Assembly: GCA_016792625.1 (NCBI GenBank) | Contig: JAEUKK010000128.1 | Coordinates: forward strand, 1 to 35,265 | Length of the DNA: 35,265 nt | Reading direction: 5' to 3' | Origin: Deltaproteobacteria bacterium | Lineage (GTDB): Bacteria; Myxococcota_A; UBA796; UBA2385 | In this document: in pieces, positions 10,201 through 16,419 of the stretch | How the letters are laid out: the number at the start of each line of letters is the position of its first letter | Numbering within the stretch: the first letter of the stretch is position 1 | Position numbers and translations under genes: made by a program | The notes under the pieces: generated by a model | Database searches by the model: none | Told to the model about the DNA's origin: nothing | Seen by the model: only the letters and a program-made list of their open reading frames with translations

Positions 10201-10657
10201 CGCCGACCCGACGAAGACGACGGCCGAGCTCGACGCGAGCAAGGGGCCGGCCCAGAACGACCCGACGGCGACCACCGCGCAGAAGGACGCAGCCAACCCG
10301 ACGCCGGAGACCGACGACAAGCAGCTCGAGGCGCTGAAGAAGGCCCAAGTCGACCTCGAGAAGACCGACCAGGACGCTGCAAAGAAGGTCACCACCCTGC
10401 AGTCGGTGGTCGATCAGACCCAGGTGAACACCGTGGACGGCAAGGGCACCGATCCGAGCAAGGGGCCGCCGACCGACCAGATTAAGACCCAACTCAAGGC
10501 CATCGACACGCAGATCAAGCCCAAGATCGACGCTGTGGCCAACCTTGAGAAGAAGAACGATCTGCCGCCCATCACCGAAGAGAAGCGCAAGAAGCGCCCG
10601 AACAAGGGCACGGGCACCTCGGCAAAGAAGTCCGGCACGTACAAGAAGCGGAAGTAG
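4253..10657 (+). CDS. Giant protein with disordered Gly/Ser/Thr head, helical middle, annexin-like repeats and Gly-rich hydrophobic tail
   Basis: The product is 2134 residues from the ATG at 4253, which has a strong GGAGGAAGG site. Residues 10-525 are an extreme Gly/Ala/Ser/Thr low-complexity head with DNA-level tandem repeats. Residues 541-1015 are Ala/Gln/Glu-rich and helical, probably coiled-coil. An annexin-like array follows: GMGTDE at 1036-1041, degenerate copies at about 1117 (YGDD) and 1190 (KRDDD), and a clear copy GAGTDEDAVKRALKGM from 1399, perhaps another near 1480. Annexin GxGTD loops bind Ca2+ and acidic phospholipid, but the acidic cap residue expected about 38-40 positions later is not clear here. 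A hydrophobic segment (1553-1597) precedes Gly-rich repeats to about 1960 and a Lys-rich C-terminus. No signal peptide or HExxH was seen. Membrane binding, surface anchoring or delivery as a secreted payload are all conceivable; function is unassigned. Confidence 0.85.
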   Translation: MDNLNPIKTDQRGGRDGGSPGGATEQDQQQAPSARNMGSLIGGGGGTGSAGTSTPPGGGGTGSAGGTSLGGSGMRALLPPRGGGDSPTQGTGPASGTSSGESAGTTSNTTTPAPKEAPGSAPAGGTSSAETTARAADLSGGGTGTTTGAGPGGASGAGTTTAAGSGSASTSGTPAGSAGATSGTAATAAATTGEGSASGTAGSTTGTAGSNTGTAGSNTGTAGSTTGTASSGAAAASSGTGAAAALTGSANSAAAETTTGSGAGSAGAATTSGGPSSATSTGSTSSATTGAGSDAAIGTTASSGSGAASTATAGPAQQTSTAGTGGSTGLDAIVADSGTGGAAAATGASAAATATGATGASAAATTTGAASGPSGDATQNTVEEGTPAEGDGESGALGGTSGVPTTAGAAGAPGPGGAGPGGAADAGPGSADPGALGSAPAETVGTAAADTSTTAVATDGGQQVSSPSLDAVGGLDAVIPTGGGPTEDKAQAGGGGETGAVEVGGAGGGAGPVALTLPQDASQGTADAVLAATGDPLTRHMADVQARLDQVQARAQSLQETAMTQAMAMGAQVRAFTQAEGAGLGAHLDQISGNLAGVFASSRQNIVGAAASARAAVAGAESSTRARIGEAAERNAANVQALYRQQRALYKNLQPQLFAPFQKLIGEYAGLSGTDSKAIAETFCDLNIQGAVGARDNSALEKFTGPLRVEFVNGKMEKARAEMISGGEKRATETRAGEAQSKAEIAALIQPLDANVEGLAVSGAATVRAARKAAEKKLAADVKGANETINAAEQSSLAELNSVESAISAELSTLRGHLAAEMEARGQIGDVIALAAGQDLRGQFDQVLAGIAAQLPSGGVTREAAEPLLAAAEAQLDQLAGLQQAQLAALLGEMLGSYSEGVQGTRAGVDALATNASAAIQGTASQKVAGFGTIGQRFAEVVGMLAPSVDSTVGQWIQPISGRLAAQASQLRGVGSKAASAARGAAKSSHDSYTKDQKGVVSGFLAKITPKALAAGQSAGAAAQDRAKQAFQAMRGMGTDENGIYNALRNMKEGEPAVTKEEFMKLTGGETLDSWLRYEFSGTFGFDQEGYDIAKAHLERQHGRAARLEIKYNCHWYGDDKAQMEKVLRGLPKEEREKMAAAPEWKGTRDLLQSRLKGNDLDVAKALINNNVARADAIRLKETIDKARQKRDDDAVHDALAGMDQDQLAAIAEEFVTLKGVTNAGAAPLKGDFARAEMAKYVTRDIERVPGMRGERKMDKSSKDLATDLIVSGKESMEVRVSSFEREMNRKGGPDAVRLEKALYANDALSPSETDDAPLSERLHSPDKDVREAAQKQAKAQQEAFEKSYEERYKKKASASLSGQKDLSKEKKNLYGMMMEDGFNSTRVAKTQIQMAVDGAGTDEDAVKRALKGMSPNDIKELKQAYPNLEADLGVNGKGGFFTELSGQDRIDVEVMLMGDEAHLNDDEKYALAARKMNDQLGTGGGVSGDIEKRALKANWDELRDWKAAHKADFKDGTFQGDPKDYDKYLLMCRRVGISAELYQEQSDRITNYITTGIAIVGAIAATVITAGAASPFLAAALTTGATGLTTMAVKAGMKGDRYGWEEAATDGAKVAVESMTAGFGAHLARGAEGLKGMEKLAYLTKTGAASGGLNSLSSSLLDEKTYKDGFDWGGVALNTAGGILGGGATGYFAGKSGIRSEGYDDATSFGTKLADNTKWGALEGLTTGTISTLTDKDVWEGKKETEDIMWKVGGSTLGGTAKGVTGTIADKYVGDDGSVTKAMKDKDEAGNAITPTMGKWGGSFLTGLGKGTQSFADKSVETALNKETWEDDDKGISEVFHQGGKSGLSSFASNTAGTRYAHTDGSKAAQDSKNPWTRGVDGFKQGALESSLSSTTEGFYDLVRGKTEANGRATGLDAFGLNVLQGTGSGAKDGFLKGWSGAYKDQRKEERTAADALKAKQEADANSQGVPANGATGQGTTNADPTKTTAELDASKGPAQNDPTATTAQKDAANPTPETDDKQLEALKKAQVDLEKTDQDAAKKVTTLQSVVDQTQVNTVDGKGTDPSKGPPTDQIKTQLKAIDTQIKPKIDAVANLEKKNDLPPITEEKRKKRPNKGTGTSAKKSGTYKKRK
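4847..4939 (+). repeat. 21-nt tandem repeat, four units plus a partial fifth
   Basis: Units at 4847-4867, 4868-4888, 4889-4909 and 4910-4930 are identical except for one C/A position (ACC or AAC), followed by nine bases of a fifth. They encode the heptad G-T-A-G-S-T/N-T inside the disordered head of the giant protein. Length is a multiple of three, so copy number changes keep the frame. Confidence 0.9.
5285..5356 (+). repeat. Two tandem 36-nt units in the low-complexity head
   Basis: Bases 5285-5320 and 5321-5356 are near-identical 36-nt units differing at two or three bases. They encode A-T-G-A-S-A-A-A-T-(A/T)-T-G. Like the 21-nt array they are in frame, and they point to expansion by slippage or unequal exchange. 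Confidence 0.8.
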
Positions 10658-10660
10658 CGC

Positions 10661-11707
10661 GTGGGTCCAATCCTCAGCCCCTGCCTGCCCCAGCCGGTCG
10701 CCGCGCTGGGGGACGCCGCTCTCACCCACCTCGAGGCCCACCTGCTCCAGAGCCTCGACCTGCTCGAGGATGAGGAGCTGGAGCGCCCGCTGGCCCGCGA
10801 GCACAGCGCCGCCGTCGCCGCCCGCGCGGCGCTGCGTCCGCGGGCGCCGGATCTCTCCGACCTCTTTGACGGCCCGCTGCCCGACCTGCGCCTGCCCGAC
10901 GGCGGCCGCCTCGTCGGTCTGCCCGGCGGCGGGGCGCGGCTGCTCGACGCGGCCGAGACCGAGCACAAGCGCCTCGATCCGCTCGAGGTCGGCCCCTGGC
11001 TGGCCCGGGTCGGGCTGCGCGCGCCCGGGCTCGTCGCCGCGGTCGCCGCTTGGGCCGAGGGGCACATCGACGCCGACGCCGCCTTGTCGGGGTGGGAGCG
11101 GGTGCCGCGCGGCGCGCTCCCCACCGGCCCCGGCCGGGCGCTGCACATCGACGAGCTGCGGGCGCCCACCGGATGGCCCCGCGCCGTGCTGCTGCACGAG
11201 CCGGGCGATCTGCCGGACGCGATCCCCCCCCTGCTGCTCGAGGGCGGGGCCGCGATCGACCAGCTCGACCGGCTCCGCGCCGCAGAGGTCGACCCCGAGC
11301 TGTGCGAGGCGGCCGCGACCCTGCGCGTGCAGCTCCTCCGGGGGCCCGCGCCGGCGGCACTCCTCCCCCACGCCGACGAGCTGCCCGCCCTGTGGAGCGA
11401 CCCGGCCCCGCTCCACGCCCTGCTCGCGGGATGGTCGCAGCTGTCCGGCCAGACCCTGCGGGTGCCCGAGGCCGGCAACCTGCAGCTCGAGGTCCACCGC
11501 GCCGGCGAGCTCCCCGATGCAGCGTCCAGCGCGCTGTTCTCCGCGGCGGGGCTCCAGGCTGCCGCGCGCCTGCGCCCAGGCACGCCGGTCGCCGCTTGGG
11601 CCTGGGTCGACGACGCCGGCCGCCAGCGCGTGCGCTTCGAGCTCGCCGCGCGGGGCCCCGCGGGCTGGCGGTTCATGCCAAAGCCTTGGCGCGCCTGGGG
11701 CGCCTGA
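10661..11707 (+). CDS. Uncharacterised 348-residue soluble protein
   Basis: I do not recognise a family. The GTG start at 10661 lies 3 nt after the stop of the giant gene, with GGAAG (10650-10654) 6 nt upstream, so the two are probably co-translated. The protein is Leu/Ala/Arg/Pro-rich and acidic in its first third (residues LLEDEELERPL near 40), with no signal peptide or membrane segment, so it is likely cytoplasmic. Central features are repeated L-P/P-D-L motifs and a Trp-rich C-terminus (WRFMPKPWRAWG). Its position between the giant annexin-like gene and the CARF/Kir pair suggests it works with one of them, for example as a chaperone or adaptor, but this is inference from gene order only. 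Confidence 0.7.
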   Translation: MGPILSPCLPQPVAALGDAALTHLEAHLLQSLDLLEDEELERPLAREHSAAVAARAALRPRAPDLSDLFDGPLPDLRLPDGGRLVGLPGGGARLLDAAETEHKRLDPLEVGPWLARVGLRAPGLVAAVAAWAEGHIDADAALSGWERVPRGALPTGPGRALHIDELRAPTGWPRAVLLHEPGDLPDAIPPLLLEGGAAIDQLDRLRAAEVDPELCEAAATLRVQLLRGPAPAALLPHADELPALWSDPAPLHALLAGWSQLSGQTLRVPEAGNLQLEVHRAGELPDAASSALFSAAGLQAAARLRPGTPVAAWAWVDDAGRQRVRFELAARGPAGWRFMPKPWRAWGA

Positions 11708-11729
11708 GCCAAGCCGGCAGGGGGAACAC

Positions 11730-12521
11730 TTGGCGCTGCTGCGCGACGCATGGCATGACCTCCGCCGCAACCTCGGCATGCCTGTCGGCGCCTTCGCCGC
11801 CATCGGCATGTCCGTCGGCCTGAGCGCCGACCTGCTCCTCTCGGTGATTGACGCGCTGCTGGGCATTGTGCGCACCCAGACCATGCCCGACCTGCCCCGC
11901 ATGGGCCTGCACCTGATCGGCGCGGTGGGCACCGGGCTCTTTGGCTACCTGCGCGTCTCGCGGGCCTGGGCCCGGCTGTGGCACCCCCGCCGCGCGGCCG
12001 ACCTGCACACCGGCGATCCGGCCCAGCCGGCCCGCTGGGTGGTCATGTCGGCCAGCCTCGGCCCCAACGAGCTCGCCGAGACCATCCTCGCCCACCACCG
12101 CCGGCACGGCCGGCTCGAGCGCCTGTTCGTGCTCCACACCGAAGACGAGCCCGGCCGCGCCGCCCTCGCCCGGGTCCAGGCCCTGTGCACCGCCGGGCCG
12201 GCCTGCGAGGGGGTGGGCCTGCCGCCCCGCGCGGTGGACGACCCCGACCCGATCTTCGACCGGGTCGAGGGGCTCTACACCCGGGCCCGCGCCGAGGGCC
12301 TCGGTGAAGATGACGTGGTGCTCGACTACACGGGCGGCACCAAGGCCTTTACCGCCGCCCTGGTGCTCTGCGGCGCCCCGGTCGGCCGCCGGCTGCAAGC
12401 GCTGATGCCCCGCCGGCGCACCGCCAACGGCTACCCGGATCGCGAGGCGGGCAGCGACTGCGTCGAGGTCGACCTCCGCTTCGACGTACACAACCACCTC
12501 GCAGACGAGGGGGCCCGATGA
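11730..12521 (+). CDS. Membrane-anchored CARF-domain protein (Cas02710-like sensor)
   Basis: The product has 263 residues. Two hydrophobic helices at about 18-46 and 59-77 form an N-terminal membrane hairpin. From residue 102 comes a Rossmann-like domain: strand WVVMSASLGPNE, then RLFVLHTEDE, a VDDPDP turn (169-174), and strand VVLD followed by D199-Y-T-G-G-T-K205. The (D/N)xTGGTK loop after a beta strand is the signature of CARF domains of the Cas02710/Card1 type, which bind cyclic oligoadenylates made by type III CRISPR Cas10. No nuclease, HEPN or HTH domain is attached, so output must go through the membrane part or a partner. The TTG start at 11730 has AGGGGGA just upstream; ATG at 11778 is the alternative and lacks one. 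The stop overlaps the start of the KirBac gene (ATGA, 12518-12521), implying coupled synthesis. CARF call is good; ligand and role are inferred. Confidence 0.8.
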   Translation: MALLRDAWHDLRRNLGMPVGAFAAIGMSVGLSADLLLSVIDALLGIVRTQTMPDLPRMGLHLIGAVGTGLFGYLRVSRAWARLWHPRRAADLHTGDPAQPARWVVMSASLGPNELAETILAHHRRHGRLERLFVLHTEDEPGRAALARVQALCTAGPACEGVGLPPRAVDDPDPIFDRVEGLYTRARAEGLGEDDVVLDYTGGTKAFTAALVLCGAPVGRRLQALMPRRRTANGYPDREAGSDCVEVDLRFDVHNHLADEGAR

Positions 12522-13549
12522 CGCACACCCAGGGCACCGGAGGCCCTCCTACCCCAACCGAAGGGGCGCCGATCCACGCGCTGGTGCCCCCTCCTCCCCA
12601 TCCTTTGGGGCGCACCACCCCGCAGATCGCCCGCGAGGTGCGCCGCCGCTTTCGCGCCCGGGGCGCGCCGCGGGCATGGGCAGCCGACCTCTACCACCAC
12701 CTGATGCGGGTGAGCTTCCTCCGCCTCATGGCTATCCTCACTACGGGTTGGGTGGCGACAAATCTCGGGTTTATGGGTCTCTACCTCGCCGGAGGTGACT
12801 GTTATAGCGCCCAGCCCGAGCACCCGATCCTCTCGGCCTTCAGCTTCTCGGTGCAGACCCTGTCGTCGATCGGCTACGGGGCGCAGCACCCGACGACCAC
12901 CTGGGGTCACCTCGTCGCCGACGTCGAGGCCTTTGTGGGCATGGTCTTCTCGGCGATGGGCGCAGGCCTCATGTTCGCTCGCTTCTCGCGCCCGACGGCG
13001 CGGGTGGGCTTCTCCGACAGCCTCGTGGTGCACCGACGCGGCGGCCGCCCGCACCTGCTGCTGCGGGCCGCCAACCTCCGGGGCAACCAGATCGTCGACG
13101 CCAGCGCCTCGCTCTACGCCCTCTGCGACGAGCAGACGGTCGAGGGCCACCGCGTGCGGCGGCTCATCGAGCTCCCCTTGGTCCGCTGCCGCAGCCCGGT
13201 CTTCGCGCTCTCTTGGCTCATGCTGCACGAGATCGACGAGCGCAGCCCGCTCTGGGGCCTCAGCGAAGCCGAGCTGCGGGCCCAGATCGACAGCTTCGTG
13301 GTCACCCTCACCGGCATCGACGACACCTTCTCGCAGACCGTGCACGCGCAGCGCTTTTACAGCGTCGATGAGCTGGCCTGGGACCAGGCCTTCGTCGACA
13401 TGGTCGAGCCGCAGGCCGACGGCAGCCAGCTCCTTCACCATGATCGGCTGCACCTCGTCCAGCCCGTCGCCGACGCTGATCGCATGGAGCGCCTCAGCCG
13501 GGTGCCGCCCCGCGCGGGCGAAGGGGGCGCAGGGCCCGGCTCCCCTTGA
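12518..13549 (+). CDS. Inward-rectifier K+ channel, KirBac family
   Basis: This 343-residue protein matches prokaryotic Kir channels end to end. After a Pro-rich N-terminus come the slide helix/TM1 (FLRLMAILTTGWVATNLGFM, about 68-92), the pore helix and filter (SFSVQTLSSIGYG, filter G119-Y120-G121), and TM2 ending in GLMFARFSRP. The rest is the cytoplasmic immunoglobulin-like Kir domain, with LLLRAANLRGNQIVDA, FALSWLMLHEIDERSPLWG and the FVVTLTGIDDTFSQTVHAQ strand, closely resembling KirBac3.1. Such tetramers pass K+ and are gated by ligands or lipids at the cytoplasmic domain. The filter begins with Ser117 where Thr is usual. The ATG at 12518 overlaps the stop of the CARF gene. The pairing suggests the CARF protein gates the channel, but this is not shown by the sequence. 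Confidence 0.93.
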   Translation: MTHTQGTGGPPTPTEGAPIHALVPPPPHPLGRTTPQIAREVRRRFRARGAPRAWAADLYHHLMRVSFLRLMAILTTGWVATNLGFMGLYLAGGDCYSAQPEHPILSAFSFSVQTLSSIGYGAQHPTTTWGHLVADVEAFVGMVFSAMGAGLMFARFSRPTARVGFSDSLVVHRRGGRPHLLLRAANLRGNQIVDASASLYALCDEQTVEGHRVRRLIELPLVRCRSPVFALSWLMLHEIDERSPLWGLSEAELRAQIDSFVVTLTGIDDTFSQTVHAQRFYSVDELAWDQAFVDMVEPQADGSQLLHHDRLHLVQPVADADRMERLSRVPPRAGEGGAGPGSP

Positions 13550-13579
13550 CCGGCGCCGCCGGATGGCCCATCATCAGCC

Positions 13580-14830
13580 ATGCTTCACCGCCGCCCCCGC
13601 ACGCTGCCCACCCCCAACACCCACCGACCGCGCACATCGCGCGCGGGCCTCGCCTCGCGGCTCATCTGCTTGGGTACGCTGTTCTGCGCGACACCCGCCG
13701 CCGCAGACCTCCCCGCCGAAGACCGGGCCTTAGCAGGCGCGCGCCTCGCCGCCGGCTTCGCCAGCGACGGCTCCATGTGCAACGCGCCGCTCGACCTGGG
13801 CCTGCTCTTCGACCCAGACGGGCCCACAGGCCCGGCCCCCATCGGCGGCGACGCGCTGACCCCCGGCTGGTGCTTCGAGCTGTGGGCGGTGCGGGCCAGC
13901 GACGGCCAGGAGTGGGTGCAAGGCGAGGCCCACGCGGGCACGACCCTGCCCATGGAGTGGGAGGCCCTCGACGCCGGCCCGGGGGTCCAGGCCCTGCGGG
14001 TGCACGGCGAGGACGAGGCGCTGCGCGCGCAGTGGGAGCTGGTGCTCCGTGAGGACGAGGGGCTGCTGCTCTTCGCCGTCGAGCTTGAGGCGCTGCGCGC
14101 CCTGCCCGGCCTCTCGGTCAGCCGCATCTTCGACGCAGACCTCGACGCCTGGGTCAGCGGCACCTACTCCACGATCAACCAGGTCGACGGCGACGTGGTC
14201 ATCGCGTCGAGCGCCTTCGACGGCCGCGCGCTCGCCCTGAGCGCCACCGACGGCCAGGGGGGCAGCTGCGCCTGGTGTGAGAGCGACGCGCTGCTCGACA
14301 CCGCACCCAGTGAGCGCGAAGGCGACGAGCAGCTCGGTGTTTTTGTCGAGCTCGGCGACCTCGGCGCCGGCGAGCGCCGCCGCCTCACCTTCGCTTACGC
14401 GGTCGGCGAGGGCGTGGCCGAGGCCGCCGCAGCGGCCCGCGCCGCCGCCACAGCCGGCGACCTGGACGCCGACGGGGCCACCGACGATGAGGACTGCGCG
14501 CCCCTCGACCCGCGCCGCGCCCCCGGCCTCGCCGAGGCGCGCGACGGGCTCGACAATGACTGCGACGGTGAGGTCGACGAGGGCGAAGGCGCCGAGCCCA
14601 CCACCCCACGCGAAGATTGGGAGCAAGCCGGCGAGACTGACGGCGAGGGCGACGGCACCGACGGGGGCTCGACGACCGCTGCGGGCACGGCAGAGCCGGG
14701 CAAGGTCGGCGCGGGCTGCGCCGCCGCCCCCAAGCCGGGCCGAACCCGCCGCTCCCCTGCCGTCTTTGCCGCCGTGGCCGCCCTCGTCGGCCTGACCACC
14801 GCTCGCGCCCGCCGCCGGAGCCTCGCATGA
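13580..14830 (+). CDS. Exported protein with MopE-type metal-binding motif and MYXO-CTERM-like tail
   Basis: The 416-residue product starts with a basic region and a hydrophobic signal segment ending near ATPAAADL (about residue 43). Residues 50-285 form a beta-rich domain with paired Cys residues but no family I can name. Residues 294-337 carry the MopE-type motif D-x-D-x-D-G...D-D-E-D-C...D-G-x-D-N-D-C-D-G, seen in Ca/Cu-binding surface proteins of myxobacteria and methanotrophs. An acidic Gly/Thr linker leads to Cys380, a short hydrophobic helix and an Arg cluster, which is the layout of MYXO-CTERM sorting signals. The protein is thus probably processed and anchored at the cell surface. 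It starts 30 nt after the KirBac stop and its own stop overlaps the next ATG (14827-14830). Substrate and role are unknown. Confidence 0.8.
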   Translation: MLHRRPRTLPTPNTHRPRTSRAGLASRLICLGTLFCATPAAADLPAEDRALAGARLAAGFASDGSMCNAPLDLGLLFDPDGPTGPAPIGGDALTPGWCFELWAVRASDGQEWVQGEAHAGTTLPMEWEALDAGPGVQALRVHGEDEALRAQWELVLREDEGLLLFAVELEALRALPGLSVSRIFDADLDAWVSGTYSTINQVDGDVVIASSAFDGRALALSATDGQGGSCAWCESDALLDTAPSEREGDEQLGVFVELGDLGAGERRRLTFAYAVGEGVAEAAAAARAAATAGDLDADGATDDEDCAPLDPRRAPGLAEARDGLDNDCDGEVDEGEGAEPTTPREDWEQAGETDGEGDGTDGGSTTAAGTAEPGKVGAGCAAAPKPGRTRRSPAVFAAVAALVGLTTARARRRSLA

Positions 14831-16419
14831 GCCGCCTTCCACTGACCCATATGGTCACCGTCCTCCTCGTCGGGTCGATGATCGGCTGCGCGCCGGCCAT
14901 CGACAAGGGAGAGAGCGGCGAGGCACAGACCACTGACGACGCAGGTGGTGACGGCGCTGGCGGTGGATCGGGCACTGTCCCCACCCCGACCATCACCGCG
15001 ACCAACGGCCAAGTCATCGACCCGACCCTCCCCGGTGGCGCGCTGCAGCTCCGCATCGAAGTACCTGGGGGAGCGGCCTGTGACCTTGAGGTCGAGCTGT
15101 GGACCAGCGACGGCGCGGCGTGGCCGCTCTGGTCGGGCACGCTCCCCGCGGGTGAGCAGGCCGCGGTCGGCTGGGATGGCCAGCTCGACGGCCTCTTCGC
15201 CGGGCCGCAGCGCCTGGACCTCGCCGCGCTGAGCGACTGCGGCGAGGCGGGCCGGGGGCTCGCCCTGCTGCCGCTGGCCGTCGTGCGTCTCAGCCCCGCA
15301 GAGCTCTGGATTGACGCTGGGGATGGGGCGGTCCCGCTCTCCTTCCACAAGGCTGACCTCGCCACCCCGCGCGAGGTGCCGATCAACGGCGCCCCCTACC
15401 GCCTCGCTGGCCGCCAGCTCGATGACGCCACGCCGCAGATCCCCCGCTGGACGCACCCGCAGGTCCCGCCGTGGGGCGCAGGCGCCGACCCCGAGGGCGT
15501 CGACCACAACCTCCCCATCGCCGTGGTGGCGGGGAGCGACCTGACCCTGCGGGCCAGCCCAGCGACCGAGGGCCGCAGCGGCGGCGCGCTGCTGCCCGAG
15601 GGGGTTCGCGTCGAGCTCACCAGCCCCGCCCAGGGCCCATGGACGGGCAGCGTCGACGGCCCGCTCGACCCCGCCGCCGACACGGCGGGCGCCGAGGTGC
15701 GCACCCTCAACTGGACCTGGTCTGCCTGCATCGACGAGGGGGGTGGCTGCGCGCCGGCCGCCGTACCCGGCGCACGCCAGACCGAGCACACCCTCTATCG
15801 GTTGGTCGGGCCGAGCGGGCTGCGCGACGGGCGGGCCGAGGGCTACGCCAGCGACCGCCCCTTCGTTGCCACGCTCGCCGCGACCGCCGCGGCGGTCGAG
15901 GGCGCGGCCGACGCCGCGGGGGTGATGACCGGCCTGCGCGGCTACCTCTACACCGACGACTGGGTGATCTATGACCCGGGCGTCGCCGCATACAGCGAGT
16001 ACGACGGCGCCTACATCACCTGGGACAGCATCACCTCCGACCTCAGCGCTTGGCTCGACCGCGACGCGGGCCTGCGCCTCTACTGCCACTCGATGAGCTG
16101 CCTGCTCTCCACGCTGGGCAACTCTTGGGGCGCCGACGCCCAGCAGCTCGTGCTCGGCGTCAATTTCCGCACGAACCAGACCCGCGCGGCCCACGCCGAG
16201 GACTGGCTGCGGTGGAGCTTCAACAGCCACAGCGTGGCCACCATCGACGAGGGCGAGCTCATCTGGGATGCGTCGGTTGACCTGGACGGCGACGGTGAGC
16301 CCTCCTCCACCCCCGTCGAGCCGGTCGATGTGGTCGAAATGCCCATCGAGGAATACCTCTGGCGCCTGAGCGGCGACGACATCGGCGTCGTCAATGACGG
16401 CAAGTGCTGGGTCCGATGA
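14827..16419 (+). CDS. Lipoprotein with transglutaminase-like cysteine catalytic region
   Basis: The product has 530 residues. A signal sequence ends in a lipobox at Cys21 (SMIGC), followed by a Gly/Asp-rich linker, so it is probably an outer-membrane lipoprotein. Residues 55-330 look beta-rich (extended strands, several Cys). The C-terminal part has features of the transglutaminase-like/papain fold: Cys420 (or Cys425) starting a helix (YCHSMSCLLSTLGNSWG), His468 in FNSHSVATI, and Asp481 in LIWDASVD, in the right order and spacing for a Cys-His-Asp triad. The assignment is from pattern only. The gene overlaps both neighbours by ATGA junctions (14827-14830 and 16416-16419), so it is translationally coupled to the MopE-motif protein and the SGNH-like protein. 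A proteolytic or cross-linking role at the surface is possible. Confidence 0.75.
   Translation: MSRLPLTHMVTVLLVGSMIGCAPAIDKGESGEAQTTDDAGGDGAGGGSGTVPTPTITATNGQVIDPTLPGGALQLRIEVPGGAACDLEVELWTSDGAAWPLWSGTLPAGEQAAVGWDGQLDGLFAGPQRLDLAALSDCGEAGRGLALLPLAVVRLSPAELWIDAGDGAVPLSFHKADLATPREVPINGAPYRLAGRQLDDATPQIPRWTHPQVPPWGAGADPEGVDHNLPIAVVAGSDLTLRASPATEGRSGGALLPEGVRVELTSPAQGPWTGSVDGPLDPAADTAGAEVRTLNWTWSACIDEGGGCAPAAVPGARQTEHTLYRLVGPSGLRDGRAEGYASDRPFVATLAATAAAVEGAADAAGVMTGLRGYLYTDDWVIYDPGVAAYSEYDGAYITWDSITSDLSAWLDRDAGLRLYCHSMSCLLSTLGNSWGADAQQLVLGVNFRTNQTRAAHAEDWLRWSFNSHSVATIDEGELIWDASVDLDGDGEPSSTPVEPVDVVEMPIEEYLWRLSGDDIGVVNDGKCWVR

Noticed and set aside
4253..10657. Idea that the giant protein is an eCIS payload with a DUF4157 protease domain
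   Set aside because: No HExxH core of DUF4157 and no sheath, tube or baseplate gene is in the window. It is kept only as a speculation.
10545..11729. Upstream extension of the CARF protein frame to 10545
   Set aside because: This part overlaps the end of the giant gene and the whole 348-residue gene, and has Arg/Ser/Pro-rich shadow composition. The TTG at 11730 with AGGGGGA upstream fits better.
8975..11932. Antisense open frame of 985 codons
   Set aside because: It crosses three plausible plus-strand genes, has Arg/Ala/Gly-rich composition without motifs, and fits no gene order.
11730..13549. Idea that the CARF gene belongs to a complete type III CRISPR locus in this window
   Set aside because: No cas10, cas7-like, cas5-like or array is seen. 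If connected, it must act in trans.
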